From Carnegiea gigantea (taxonomy: Eukaryota > Streptophyta > Magnoliopsida > Caryophyllales > Cactaceae): 64,000 nucleotides of DNA. The stretch spans positions 1-64,000 of the forward strand of contig JAKOGI010001334.1 of the NCBI GenBank assembly GCA_029747015.1, in the 5' to 3' direction. This document shows, piece after piece, positions 33,766 to 45,208 of this stretch (positions are counted from its first letter, which is position 1; each line of letters starts with the position of its first letter). The position numbers were made by a program, and so were the translations under genes. The notes under the pieces were generated by a model that ran no database searches, had not been told where the DNA came from, and was given only the letters and a program-made list of their open reading frames with translations.

Positions 33766-34784
33766 TTAATTTTTGAGCAAAGATCATCAAAGGAATGAGT
33801 ATTAGGTAACATAGAGTATGCAGTAAGAAAACCCTCATAGTCTGAAGAATGCTGTAACCTAGCAGTAGTGTACTGAATCAATTCCAGGCCAGAAATAGGC
33901 AACTGAATGGCAGCTAAGGAATTAACAATAGCCTTAATAGTCCTTAGATAATCATCCATGGATTGGTCGTCATCTTTGTTGATATTAGTGAGCATGCATT
34001 TTAAGTCGAGGGCATGCGCAAGACTAGCAGTATTAAAATGATGCTCCAAATGTTTCCAAGTATCAAAAGCATGAACGAGATCACGCACTTCACACAACAA
34101 GTGTTTGGAGATGGTAGCGAAAATCCATGAACGAACTAACTGATCGACGAGAACCCAATAGTGATAACCGGGATTGGGTTGTGGAAGACCATGCATATAC
34201 GTTAAAACTGGGGAGGGAGCAGGTATTGTACCATCGATAATACCACTTAATTGATGCATAATTAGAAAAGATGAGAATTGAGTGCACCACGAGAGATATT
34301 CATCAACCGAATCGAGAACAATAGTGATATACGTAGTAACATTTACCGTCCAGATATTCGATGACAAAATAGGCAAGCCACCCATGTCTCGGGTCAAACC
34401 CGAATCCATGTGACTGAACCGGGTCAATGAAGGAGGAGGGGAAGGGTGCTGTAGAGTGGGAGGCGCAACCCGGACTTAGCACAATAGGGTCGCCGCAGAC
34501 CAGTGGGAGCAGCCACCTTGAGCCGTGGGAAGGATGTACGACTAATAGGAGAGAAGGGGCCCCGAGTGAGAAGCATAGGGCGGCGGGGGTGGTGGTGGTG
34601 GGAAGGAGCCGATGGGCAGCGAGGATACGTGCTAAGAGAGGGTTGCAGCATCAGGCACCAAGAGGGAGACAGCAAAGGGCTACAAGGACGACGTTGCAGC
34701 ATCCGCCACCATGTGGGTCATGGGTTAAGAAGACGACGTCGGTGTAGAGGGCGTGGGATCGTCGACATCTGAACCGGCCATGAC
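33747..34784 (-). pseudogene. Element D gag remnant
   Basis: A minus-strand copia gag: the open part 33747-34427 encodes the typical YLSWCTQFSSFLIMHQL, WVLVDQLVRSWIFATIS, DTWKHLEHHF and DDYLRTIKAIVNSL segments. A likely original start is the ATG near 34780 (MAGSDVDDPTP), followed by several in-frame stops and frame changes down to 34427. The coding sequence ends at CSKINLCLVL and is joined directly to RT sequence, so the zinc knuckle, PR and INT have been deleted. Confidence 0.75.
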
Positions 34785-34975
34785 TAGGTGAAGGAAGAGC
34801 GAGACCACCGGAGACCGCCGGAGAGTATAGAGAAGACCGAACCACGAGAAGAGACAGGAGAAACGGAACTAGGGTTCCGGCAGACAGAGAAGGTAAAGAA
34901 GGAAGAGTGCATGGCTTGGGTCCGAAGCCAGGGTTCGGACTAGGGTTTCGGTCAAAAAAATAGGTTAGGGACCTA

Positions 34976-34988
34976 GGCTCTGATATCA
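34976..34988 (-). other. Primer-binding site of element D
   Basis: The minus-strand TGATATCAGAGCC differs at one base from the iMet complement TGGTATCAGAGCC. It lies 2 nt from the candidate LTR end. Confidence 0.7.
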
Positions 34989-34990
34989 TG

Positions 34991-35150
34991 TGTGATTTGA
35001 TAGAAAAATGGCTCACCCAACCTTGGAGTCTATGCCTGGTATTTATATTAAACTGTACAAAATAACTTTACATTCATATCCCTAGTATATCTCCTATTAT
35101 CTACAATGACTATCGGTTCATTACTTATATAGTATATGTCACAAAATATC
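34991..35150 (-). repeat. Candidate 5' LTR of element D
   Basis: It adjoins the primer site and on the minus strand includes AATATAAATACC (TATA-like, near 35038-35050) and CCAAGGTTGGGTGAGCC close to its end. The outer boundary is a guess because the partner LTR is outside the window. Confidence 0.4.
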
Positions 35151-35285
35151 TATTTTAATATGCACCGTGTAAAGCATGAGTCTAGATTAGTTATTCCAAA
35201 AGAAAAGAAAAAAATTCGTTTGTTCAGTTTTTTTCATCAATTTTTGGACATCTCTGATTGAATTATTATCAATGATTCTTTTTTT

Positions 35286-35300
35286 GGGGGGGGGGGGGGG
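35286..35300 (+). repeat. G15 homopolymer
   Basis: Fifteen consecutive G after a T run, 17 nt before the copy 1 exon 5 (35318). It replaces the pyrimidine-rich region expected there. Confidence 0.9.
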
Positions 35301-35317
35301 TGGTTTACTTTGTGCAG

Positions 35318-35356
35318 CCGAGGCCTAAGAAGGTATTCCAAGGCAAAGGGTCATAA
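35318..35356 (+). pseudogene. Last exon of an upstream ubiquitin-L40 copy (copy 1)
   Basis: After a TTTGTGCAG acceptor (AG at 35316-35317) the frame reads P-R-P-K-K-V-F-Q-G-K-G-S-stop. It aligns with exon 5 of copy 2 at 61805 (L-R-P-K-K-T-F-stop) and with the L40 C-terminal L-R-P-K-K. Similarity continues into the 3' flank, for example GTCTGTAAGGCGTA versus GTCCGGAAGGCGTA and TAGCTTTTGTT in both. The first codon CTG is CCG. No other exon of this copy is visible; by the copy 2 exon order they should lie to the left of position 1, across the retrotransposon nest. Confidence 0.7.
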
Positions 35357-35640
35357 ATGCAGAGGCATGGCTGATATAAGTCTGTAAGGCGTATAGGAGC
35401 AATGAGATTTCGTACTATGACTACCACGGCAAGATAGCTTTTGTTTTTCTCTTAACAATGCGTCTATGATGATGATAATCTTAGTCCACGAATAATTAGG
35501 CCTACCTCAATGTCATTTAACTGATGCTTGAAAACTCAATAGTATACTAGCTTGCTTATATGGGGTTGTCCATTTTCTTTTCGTATTCCTGTCTTCATTT
35601 TAATACTAGCTTTTTTTTTTTTTTTTTTAAAATCTTAAAA
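35357..35640 (+). other. 3' flank/UTR-like region of ubiquitin-L40 copy 1
   Basis: It resembles 61829-62190 in patches (AAGGCGTA, TAGCTTTTGTT, CTAGCTTGCTTA, TTCCTGTC-TC-TTTAAT). It fades into unrelated AT-rich DNA after about 35640. Confidence 0.6.
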
Positions 35641-38600
35641 GGTTCCCAAGGAGTTAAAGAAAACGAAATAGTAAAATTAATACCTATAAAGTGAGCATCT
35701 TACAACCTCCCTTGAACAAAATAATTCACCCAATATATGAAACAAAGACACGTAAATCGTACCTAAAACAACTGTCTTAGTTTACAAATTTGTCCATGAA
35801 ACGTGCCCAACTGCCCAAAGCTTGAGACAATCAATGAAGCTAGGAGGCAAAAAACAGGTTATTTCTACCTAAGTATCTTTAAGGTCTTCTCTCTTTCTTT
35901 CATTAAATGACAGCCAACTGGCTTATCCTAAATAGGAATTTAGCATATGCGTTCACTTATTTTTGTAATATTCATTTTGTGAACCTACGGCACAATGGAG
36001 ATATCTAGGAGGGGGATTGGACACCTTATTTGGAGCAGTGAAACTCATTCTTATTTCAACTAAATGGTTATGGCTCTTATGGGCAATGAAACTCATAATT
36101 TTAGGTACCCATCTTGTACTTGGTGGAAAAGCAATTTTGATGGAAAAGCAACTGAGCATGACTAAGCTGGCTGACAATCACTTGCGTCAAATATCAATCC
36201 CCGTTCAGCTACGTATTTGTTATTGCTACAAGACCAAGTTGTATTACCCGTGAATACTGATGAGGCTACGCCGTAGATTGTTATTGTTCTTAAACTAAAG
36301 TATTTACCCATCACTCTACGTAAGGCTATTGCTAATATCATTGTGTTTAAGCAAATGTCTTATGCATTTTTCTTTTTAGTTTTGTGAATAAACGTAATTG
36401 TAAGTTACGTTGCAAGAAATTGTAAGGAATCATAAATAATTGGAAAAGGCATGCCATTCTTCCCATGGCTTCAATTAGTTACCATCCCTCCTTCCGAATT
36501 ACCTATGATAATAACATCTGAAGTGAACAAATACTAGAAATTCCACGAATTTTTCTATTAATGGGGGATACAAAATTTTATAATCAATATAACATATTGC
36601 AGCCTTGCAGGCCTTTTTTTTTTTTTTTTAATTTTGAAGGATCGGAAGATAACTTGTTGTAGATGCTTGTTTTAATTTATCTATATTATAATTTAAATGT
36701 AATCCTTTCTTACATAGTATTCTAAGAAAATTTCTATGGTCATGTGGCGGTCTATATTCATTCTCTCCTTTTAGCTTATGTTTAAATTTTAAATATTAAT
36801 TTGAGTTTCCTATATGTACACTCTGAATGAGATTAATATTAATAAAAGAAAATTGAAAAAAATGTTGAATCAAATTATCGACTAGTCAACGTGAAATTGT
36901 GAATTGTTTATGCTTGAATTTTCCTATTATATATTATATCAAAATATTAATGATTGGATGGTAACTATTTTTGTTTAGCAAATTAAAGACTTGAAGTATT
37001 ACCATGGTTTGCTAATTAAGAATTTCTCTATTGCATGCATATGAGGGTATTCAATATGAGATTGAAGGACTATATACAATCAATAATCAAGCCCTAATTT
37101 GTGCGCTTTTTTCATAATTAATCAATTCCATCCACTTCTCTATTCTAATTAGCTTTTATTTAGATTATATTCTTTTGTATAGATGTATAGACAAGATGTA
37201 CAAGATATTGGTTCGTTTTGTTATTTAGTTAATTATTTTTTAATAACATTCATGACTTTTCTTATTCTTGCTCCCTTTTTTTGGGCAATGGAGGATAGGA
37301 ATAAGTTGTTTTATTATATACCTAGAGTGCATTATTTGATGAAGTCATATTAAGAGTCAAAAAGAATAAAATAACTCTAATAAAGTCAATTAAGTTATTT
37401 ATGCAAAAAAAAAATTTTTGAGTAGCAAAACCAGTTAGGTACATTAATTTTTTGTAAATATCATAATTAAAAATGCATTACAAGTGAAGTTCTAAGAAAA
37501 ATAGTTTAATAATTTAAAGAACCTTAACCAACATAGTAAGAACTCAACACTAATGCATGGTGTCCAGTGCAAATTGTACTAACTATCATGAGACATATTC
37601 TTATTGAATTATAAATCAGTGATTTGTGGGTTGGAAATCAAATTCAAATTTACAAAAAAAGTTGGGTGATAAACTGATAATATTGCTTTAAATGCTATAT
37701 TTTAAAACGGTATGAAAATAAACAATAGAGGTATAAATGTGAAGTGGTTTGTTTACAACCATTTTAGAATTGTAGGCATTAAGTATTTTTTTCAACTTAT
37801 GGACAAATATTTTAGTATTTTTTAAAGTTGAATTCATAAAGTTGGATTAATGGCATCCAAAAACTCAAAAAAAAAAAAAAAAGACATTGGAAGATTCTCA
37901 AAACATAGGCTTAACTCCAACAATTGGGAGATTTTCTAATTTAAAAAAATCAAATAAGGTGAATATTGTTATTTTTCTTTACTTCCTTAGCAATATTCAA
38001 CAAAAGCATAAAAGAATTACAATTTAAATGATTACTTATCATTTTTACTATTGAGCAATAATCAAAATTTTTTATTTTGAAATTTCCGTACATTAGTTTA
38101 GGCACAAATTAATTTTTACTAACAACACTGGTATGCTATTCAAAATTTTCGCAAGAATTTAGTAAAATGACTCTTATACAGCGTCAACAGGGCATAGTCC
38201 GATCAGCACCCAGATGCCTTGAGGTTTCTCACAAACCTCATCCCAGGGTCGATTTCTAAGGGGAGCATTTCTGCCCTTGATGGAGGATAATGCTATGCAT
38301 GAATGAGGCTGTTCGGCCAGGTTCCGCATCGCTCATCCCGTCAACAGTCTCCTCTGATAGCCTCATACAAGGAGATTGATGGGAAAAACCCTCAAAAAGA
38401 AGATTAAGAAGATGTTCGGTATAAAGTTTTTTAAAGAACTTTTTGGTTCTTTTAGAAGTAAAATTAATTGTTTAATTAAGTCAAAAAATTAATCTGAGTG
38501 TTTGACAAGAAAGCTTTGCAGAATAACTTTTTGGGTCTAAAAAATATATTAAAAAAGCTAATTTCATAATATTTTTGGAGGAATTCTTTGAAAAATTAGT

Positions 38601-39600
38601 TTTTTTAAAATCTTACAATTTTCTCAAAAGCAACAAATTTCATCAAATATTTTTTCAACAAACAACTAATTCAAATAACTAATTCAAACAGTTGATACCA
38701 GCTAGCAGCGAACAATTGTTTTCCAAACAAGACGTAAAAGTAACTTTTAGTTAATCTAATTATTTATCATAATAATCCTTGCACACGCGCATGCGTGCGC
38801 ACACACACATATATATATGTATGAGATCAACCATAATCGTAATTTATTAGATGACAATGTTAAATAGTTGGACATTTTTTACAAAGAATTGCTAATATGG
38901 GGATAAAGCCTTGATGTTATGTATGGTTTCGTCCAAAGTCTTTCATGGGTGGGAGATCAATATGTCATGCATGCATTCAAAATTACATCGAAATATCTGA
39001 ATGGGTGATGATACGTTTTTTGTCACAAGACACTCTTAAATGTATTGTCTTAATTCAGATTAATGTGATTTATGATTTAAAATCACCACACTTTTAATAA
39101 TTATAACTTATTATGAGTTATAAAACTTTAATATTCGTCGGCTATGCCAACAAATAAAAGTTGACAGCCTAATCGGATCAACTCTATTCATAAAGGCATA
39201 TTATATATGTAATTTTGTAAATGTGAAAAATTATATATACAAGGATAATTTTACACAATTTGTAAGTTTTGACATCCTTTTACTATTTAATCATATCTCT
39301 TTTTTCGATTTAATATATAATAATATATATTTTAATAAAAATAAGACACTTTTTAAGTGTCTTTCAGTAAGATATTTTTCATTTTGCTGTCTGAATTTGG
39401 TTAATATGATTTGCCGTTGAATATAAATCTCTTTTATCACACCAAAGTTATACCGATTTTAATTTAGGGATAGCCAGGATGATATTAGTCATATCAACCC
39501 TTTGGTGTTTGGAGACATTTATAGAAATTAATTCGATGATCTCGTGGAAATATCTCAATCGTAACCAAATCCCACCAAAGAGGAAAAAAAAGGAAAAGAA
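35641..39600. other. AT-rich intergenic spacer
   Basis: About 4 kb, strongly AT-rich with many poly(A) and poly(T) runs and no ORF that looks like a gene. A CA/TA-type microsatellite is at about 38785-38822. A distinctly GC-richer patch at 38178-38395 (TCCGATCAGCACCCAGATGC, CTCATCCCAGGGTCGA) is not recognised. Confidence 0.5.
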
Positions 39601-39621
39601 AAAAACCTTATTGGTTGTCAT

Positions 39622-39700
39622 ATGCTGCCAAAGATGGTACATGCCTTGGAGAAGGGTTTTCAAATTTCACACATTTCAGGATCTCCCAAACAGGCCCTTA
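39622..39700 (+). repeat. Promoter-proximal duplicated segment, left copy
   Basis: ATGCTGCCAAAGATGGTACATG...GGAGAAGGGTTTT...CCCAAACAGGCCCTTA resembles 40087-40177 (ATGCTGCCAAAACAGG...TGCCTTGGATAAGGGTTTTT...CCAAACACACCCTTA). The MITE sits between the two copies. Confidence 0.6.
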
Positions 39701-40066
39701 GAGCACTTTCAACAGAAGGCTCATAGGCCAGAGAGGAGGAGAGAGAAAGCTTGTGACAGGGGAAAAACTTTGCAGCAGTTGCCTCGCAATAAGGGCCTCA
39801 CGAGGAGGCTCCCTGGGATGAGCAGCTCAGTCCTTCCTTTTCCTTGTTTTTTAATTTTTTAATTAATTATTTTTCTTTTGATTGTAAAAATAAAGTTGTG
39901 TATTATAGAGTAGGTTCCTAAATATTATTTTATTTAGTGAGCCAAAGTGGTGTGCCTTGTGTTGGAGAGATGGAGGTTTGTAAGCCAAAAATTGGTTCAC
40001 AAACTGCACAGATAGAGGTAGGGCCCACTAATAAACTAAAAAAATGAATCATAACTGAGAATGCTC
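39701..40066. mobile_element. Tourist-like (PIF/Harbinger-type) MITE
   Basis: 366 bp bounded by TTA on each side (39698-39700 and 40067-40069), the 3-bp target site typical of PIF/Harbinger. The terminal repeats are imperfect: left GAGCACTTTCAACAG, right (reverse complement) GAGCATTCTCAGTTA. The interior is noncoding and AT-rich. It lies about 140 bp upstream of the copy 2 TATA box. Confidence 0.65.
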
Positions 40067-40086
40067 TTATTCACGATAGCCAGTAG

Positions 40087-40177
40087 ATGCTGCCAAAACA
40101 GGCAGTGAGGGTGCATGCCTTGGATAAGGGTTTTTATTTTTCCCCCACTTCCATATTTTCATCCAAACACACCCTTA
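40087..40177 (+). repeat. Promoter-proximal duplicated segment, right copy
   Basis: The partner of 39622-39700, immediately upstream of the copy 2 core promoter. Confidence 0.6.
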
Positions 40178-40206
40178 TTTCTCGTTCCCAAACCAACAAA
40201 GCCCAC

Positions 40207-40215
40207 TATAAAAGG
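40207..40215 (+). promoter_or_regulatory. TATA box of ubiquitin-L40 copy 2
   Basis: TATAAAAGG, 88 nt upstream of ATG 40295. The leader between is about 50-60 nt and purine-rich before the ATG. The core promoter looks undamaged although the coding part is eroded. Confidence 0.65.
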
Positions 40216-40294
40216 TTGGGGATATTGGCTGTTGTATTTCAGACCTGCATTTGCACAACATTACAAAAAGGACGTGTGATAGAAAAGAGAGAAA

Positions 40295-40397
40295 ATGCAG
40301 ATATTTGTGAAGACACTGACTGGGAAAACCATCACCCTGGAGGTTGAGAGCAGCAACACCATAACCAACCTCAAGTCCAAAATTCATGACAAAGAAT
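40295..40397 (+). pseudogene. Exon 1: ubiquitin residues 1-34
   Basis: [20 protein letters not shown] is identical to ubiquitin 1-20. The following part has N, T, L, S and H substitutions. It ends GAAT before GT (40398), and the split codon T+CA gives Ser in place of Gly35. Intron 1 is only 134 bp (40398-40531, ending TTGAAG). Confidence 0.88.
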
Positions 40398-40482
40398 GTC
40401 TTCTCTCTCTCGCTCTCTCTTTTCCTTTGTTCTTCTTGCGCTTTCTTCTTCATCTAGTTCAAATTTTTGCTAGCAATTTTGA

Positions 40483-41159
<677 letters not shown>

Positions 41160-42286
41160 GCTCCTCCTCGATTACACAGACCTCAAATCTCATATTTCTC
41201 TACCAACATATTCCCTCATGTTTCATACTGGGAATGAAGTGTAAGACCAAAACTAAACACATCAGTGTTACATCAAGTCACCATCTAACTGACATAACAC
41301 CTTCAAGAAAACCAATGCCTCGAATCAGTCAAGAACACCACCAATGGCATACACTGTCCCTCTATGCCTGATATATCAATTGATTATATACTGAATAAAA
41401 TCACCCGGGCTTGATATGGTGATGAAGAATGATTCTTCTTTAGACAATTAAAATAATCCATCTTAGCATAACTGCTTTTCTAATGTGCCTCGCTGGACCG
41501 TATACATCTTGGTCCTTGGATAACACATTAAAGTAGCAACATCATACTCAGATTTCATATTATAACTCTAAGTCCAAGAGTATTACCAATGAGGGTCACA
41601 CGGTGATAAGGTTAGAGAGTTCACTTGTCACCCATCAAATAGGTTGACATTTAGCACACACAGTATAAGGGTGTGTCATGGCATAGCTCCAACTAAGTTG
41701 GGCATGTCACTCTTCTATGCCATGCGAATCGTAAGTTTGGCTTTTACTCAAAAAACCAACATGAGTTACTGGATTAACATACACAATGTTAATCACAACA
41801 CTCAAGATTTGGCTATAAGGCTTCGATGTGAACTTATTTCATATTCGACTCCCCCTAGTCTCATCTTAGTCTTACTAAGGCGACTATATCCTTTTATTCA
41901 TACACACCTCGTATGAGTAATCCATATTGCACACCTAGTGCTAATATGATTCGGTTTCATCCTGCCTGCTACTCAAGCGTCAGGGCGATTGCCTGTGTGA
42001 CAAGGCCAATCTAAAGCCTGATGACATTACAATGTCCCTTATAATATACTCACATAGTCATGAATATCTGAAAAGAAACATCATTCTTTATTTCATAAAT
42101 ATTCAATACAAGAGTGCACATGTCCATTATACACTTAGATACATCCAAAAACTAAATCCTATGCAAACCCAAGCTCATAACATGAGCTTTAAAAGCGTCT
42201 CTAGGAATAGGCTTAGTTAATGGATCAGCTATCATCCTACTTGTAGATATATACTTAATTGCAACTTCCTTCTCTTTTATGGCGTT
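41160..42286 (-). other. Element E 3' noncoding region
   Basis: About 1.1 kb between RNase H and the 3' LTR. Apart from the purine tract at about 41160 no ORF or repeat was recognised; the 5' part probably encodes the eroded RNase H end. Confidence 0.5.
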
Positions 42287-45208
42287 TCAGACAAAATGAT
42301 AACGCCTCTTGATATGCTTGGTCTTTCTGTAGAACTTGGGATCTTTAGCAAACTGGATAGTAGTAGTATTGTCACATAACAATTCTACAGGATCATCAAC
42401 TCCAGGAGTGAGATTGAGATTCTTAAGAAAACTCCTCAGCCAAATTGCCTCTTGAGTAGCAAGACAACAAGCAACATACTCTGCTTCCATGGTTGAAAGT
42501 GCTATACAGCCTTGTTTCTTACTGCACCATGATATGGCTCCCCCGCCAAGGGCAAACACATATCCCGAGGTAGACCTGGACTCGTCCAGGTCACCACCCC
42601 AATCAGCATCCGTATATCCTCTCAGCTTAAAATCCCCTCCATGGTCGCAAAGCACCAGATTACTTGTACCGCGTAGGTACCGAAAGATTCTCTTGAGGGC
42701 TTACCAGTGAGAAGGCCCTAGGTTGCTTTGGTAACGACTTACCAAGCCAACCGCAAAGCAAATGTATGGCCGTGTACACAACATGGCGTACACTAAACTA
42801 CCCACTGCACTGGCATAAGAAATGTTACTCATTCTCACCTTTTCTTTGTCTGTCTTAGGGCACTAATCGAGACTTAAGGTTAGACCCTTTTCAACTGGAG
42901 TATCCACGGGTTTAGAATAATGCATTCGAAATCGTTCCAAGATTTTATTAATGTATACTTCTTGACTCAAACCAAGAAGCTTCTTAGAACGGTTCTAAGT
43001 TATTTCTACGCCTAGGACATACCTAGCCTCACCCATATCCTTCATCTCGAAGACGGAGGATAACCACTGCTTAGTGGTCTGGATCATCTCCATGTTGTTT
43101 CCAGCCAATAGTATGTCGTCAACATACAAAGTGAGAAACATAATCCCCTTTACAGTTTCCTTGACATACACACAGTGATCTTCAGATATCATGTTCAAGC
43201 CAAAAGAAATAATAGCTTCATGGAATCTGAAATACCATGCTTTGGAAGACTGTTTGAGACTATAGATAGATCTTTTAAGACGACAAACTTTGTCCTCTTG
43301 ATCTTTTGATAGAAAACCAATAGGTTGATCCATGTAAAAATCTTCTTTAAGATTTCCATTAAGGAATGCAGTCTTTTCGTCCATCTGGAATAACTCTAAA
43401 TCCAGATGGGCAACCAGGGCAAGAAGCAGGCGAACAGAGGCAATTTTTACAATAGGAGAAAAAGTCTCTTCATAGTTTACCCCCTCACTTTGGGTAAACC
43501 CCTTCGCTGCTAAACGGGCCTTAAACTTATCGATCGTTCCATTAGCCCGACATTTTATCTTGAAAACCCACCTGTTTCCAATTGATTTATGCCAGGGAGG
43601 AAGATCAACAAGTTTCCAAACCTTATTTCTCGCCATAGAGTCCATTTCATCCCTTATAGCTTCCATCCACTCTTTGTGGTTTGGTGAATCAATCGCTTCT
43701 TGAAAAGAGGTAGGCTCCTCTATCTCTAAAGGAGTGCACAAGAATATCTCCTCCTCGATTTGAAAATATTATCGAGGGATTCTTCCACGTTCACTCCTCC
43801 GAAGTTGAGGATCAGTACTGGTTTGTCCCACTGAGGAACTTCTCCCCTTATCTCTAAGAGGTTTGGAATTCTCAATTGGTAGAGAATCACTCCTATCATC
43901 CTGAACAAGCGGACTAACCACAGGTTCATGAATAGGAAAGCGAGGACGAACCTCATTTGTAGTTGGATTATGAGGACGAACCTTAGTATTAAGTTAATTC
44001 TCTTGGTTAACCAACAACTGTTCATCTCTTATACTATCCTCGGTGATACGGTGAGTGTTTAAATCCTCCCCCTCACCGAGAGATAGCTGGTCATCTAGCG
44101 GTAACTCAAATAATGCTAGGTCATTTTTGATTTCACTAATGCTTGGGAACTCATCCTCAAGAAATGCCACATTACGTGAATCGACTTCCGTCATGCCACC
44201 ATTATGGTGCTCACCATACATAGCGTGTCCCTTAGAATGTTCGAGATAGCATATGAACACCATTTTGGTGGCCCTTGGACCAAGTTTTCTATATTTGTGA
44301 GTTGGGCTGTGTACATAACCAGCCGAACCCTATGGGCATAGATGTTCCAAGGAGGGCTTTCTGCCATGCCATAACTCATAGGAAGTAGCGGATACGCTCT
44401 TACTTGGCACACGGTTGAGGATGTAAGCTGTCGTGAGCAATGCATCCCCCAAAAAACTAATTGGGAGATTGGCGTGTGCCATTATTAACCTGATCATGTC
44501 AAGCAATGTTCAATTCCTATGCTCTGCCACACCATTTTATTGTGGAGTGCCAGGAATTGTGAATTGTCTTCACATACCCTTTTCCTCACAAAATTCTTTG
44601 AACATATGAGAGAGGTATTCATGACCACGGTCAGTTCAAAGAGTCTTAACTCTTCCATCTAACTGGGTCTCAACCTCAGTTACAAAGCGCTTAAATACAT
44701 CAAGTGCTTCATAACGATGTGATAATAGGTATACAAACCCATATCTTGAATAATCATCTATAAAAGTGAGGAAATAGAAAGCCCCGTGACGTGCTTTCGC
44801 ATTCATGGGTCCACAAATATCAGAGTTAATAAGCTCAAGAGGGCTTGACGTCCTTAAAGCCTTACCAAAAGGCTTCGCGGTCGCCTTGCCAGATAGACAT
44901 GACTCACACCTAGGCAGCTTAACCTTAGGGAGTCGGTCTAAAAGACCTTCTTTAGCTAGCCGACTCATCCTATCTTGGTCAATATGACCAAGCCTAGCAT
45001 GCCACTTAATTGATTCTAAATCGGAATCAAAATGTGAGACAAAGACTGAATGAGAATTATTATAAGATTCATCTAAATCGAGTACAAGAAAATCGTTCTT
45101 TAATGTAGCGTGGCCAAACACATTGCCACTATACAAAATGTTCAAACCATCTGAACAAGAACTAAAATCAAAACCAGATTTCATTAAAGAAACTAAAGAC
45201 AAACACAA
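42287..45208 (-). pseudogene. Element E pol: INT-RT-RNase H remnants
   Basis: Minus-strand fragments in copia order. Pre-integrase and INT are at 44636-45208 (KWHARLGHIDQDRM, LPRCESCLSGKATAKPFG, INSDICGPM, IDDYSRYGF) with further INT pieces at 43726-44445. RT is open at 42995-43741 with RWVFKIKCRANG, FQMDEKTAFLNG and YVDD at 43115-43126. RNase H is at 42287-42655 (YTDADWGGD, STMEAEYVA, LLCDNTTTI). A frame break near 42990 separates RT from RNase H, and several stops lie between the INT pieces (around 44450-44640). The second D of the D,D35E INT core lies in a broken stretch. Dead as a whole. Confidence 0.87.

Larger units (their letters stand above)
33081..35150 (-). mobile_element. Ty1/copia element D, 5' half
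   Basis: This is the outermost, oldest layer of the nest, on the minus strand. From right to left it has a candidate 5' LTR (about 35150-34991), an iMet-type primer site (34976-34988), a decayed gag, then RT. The other half is at 23836-24369 and the 3' end is outside the window. PR and INT are missing. The right LTR limit is uncertain because the partner LTR is not visible. Confidence 0.8.

Noticed and set aside
34427..35016. ORFs of 89-121 codons on both strands
   Set aside because: These are the decayed gag/leader of element D; frames on opposite strands overlap and no protein family is recognisable.
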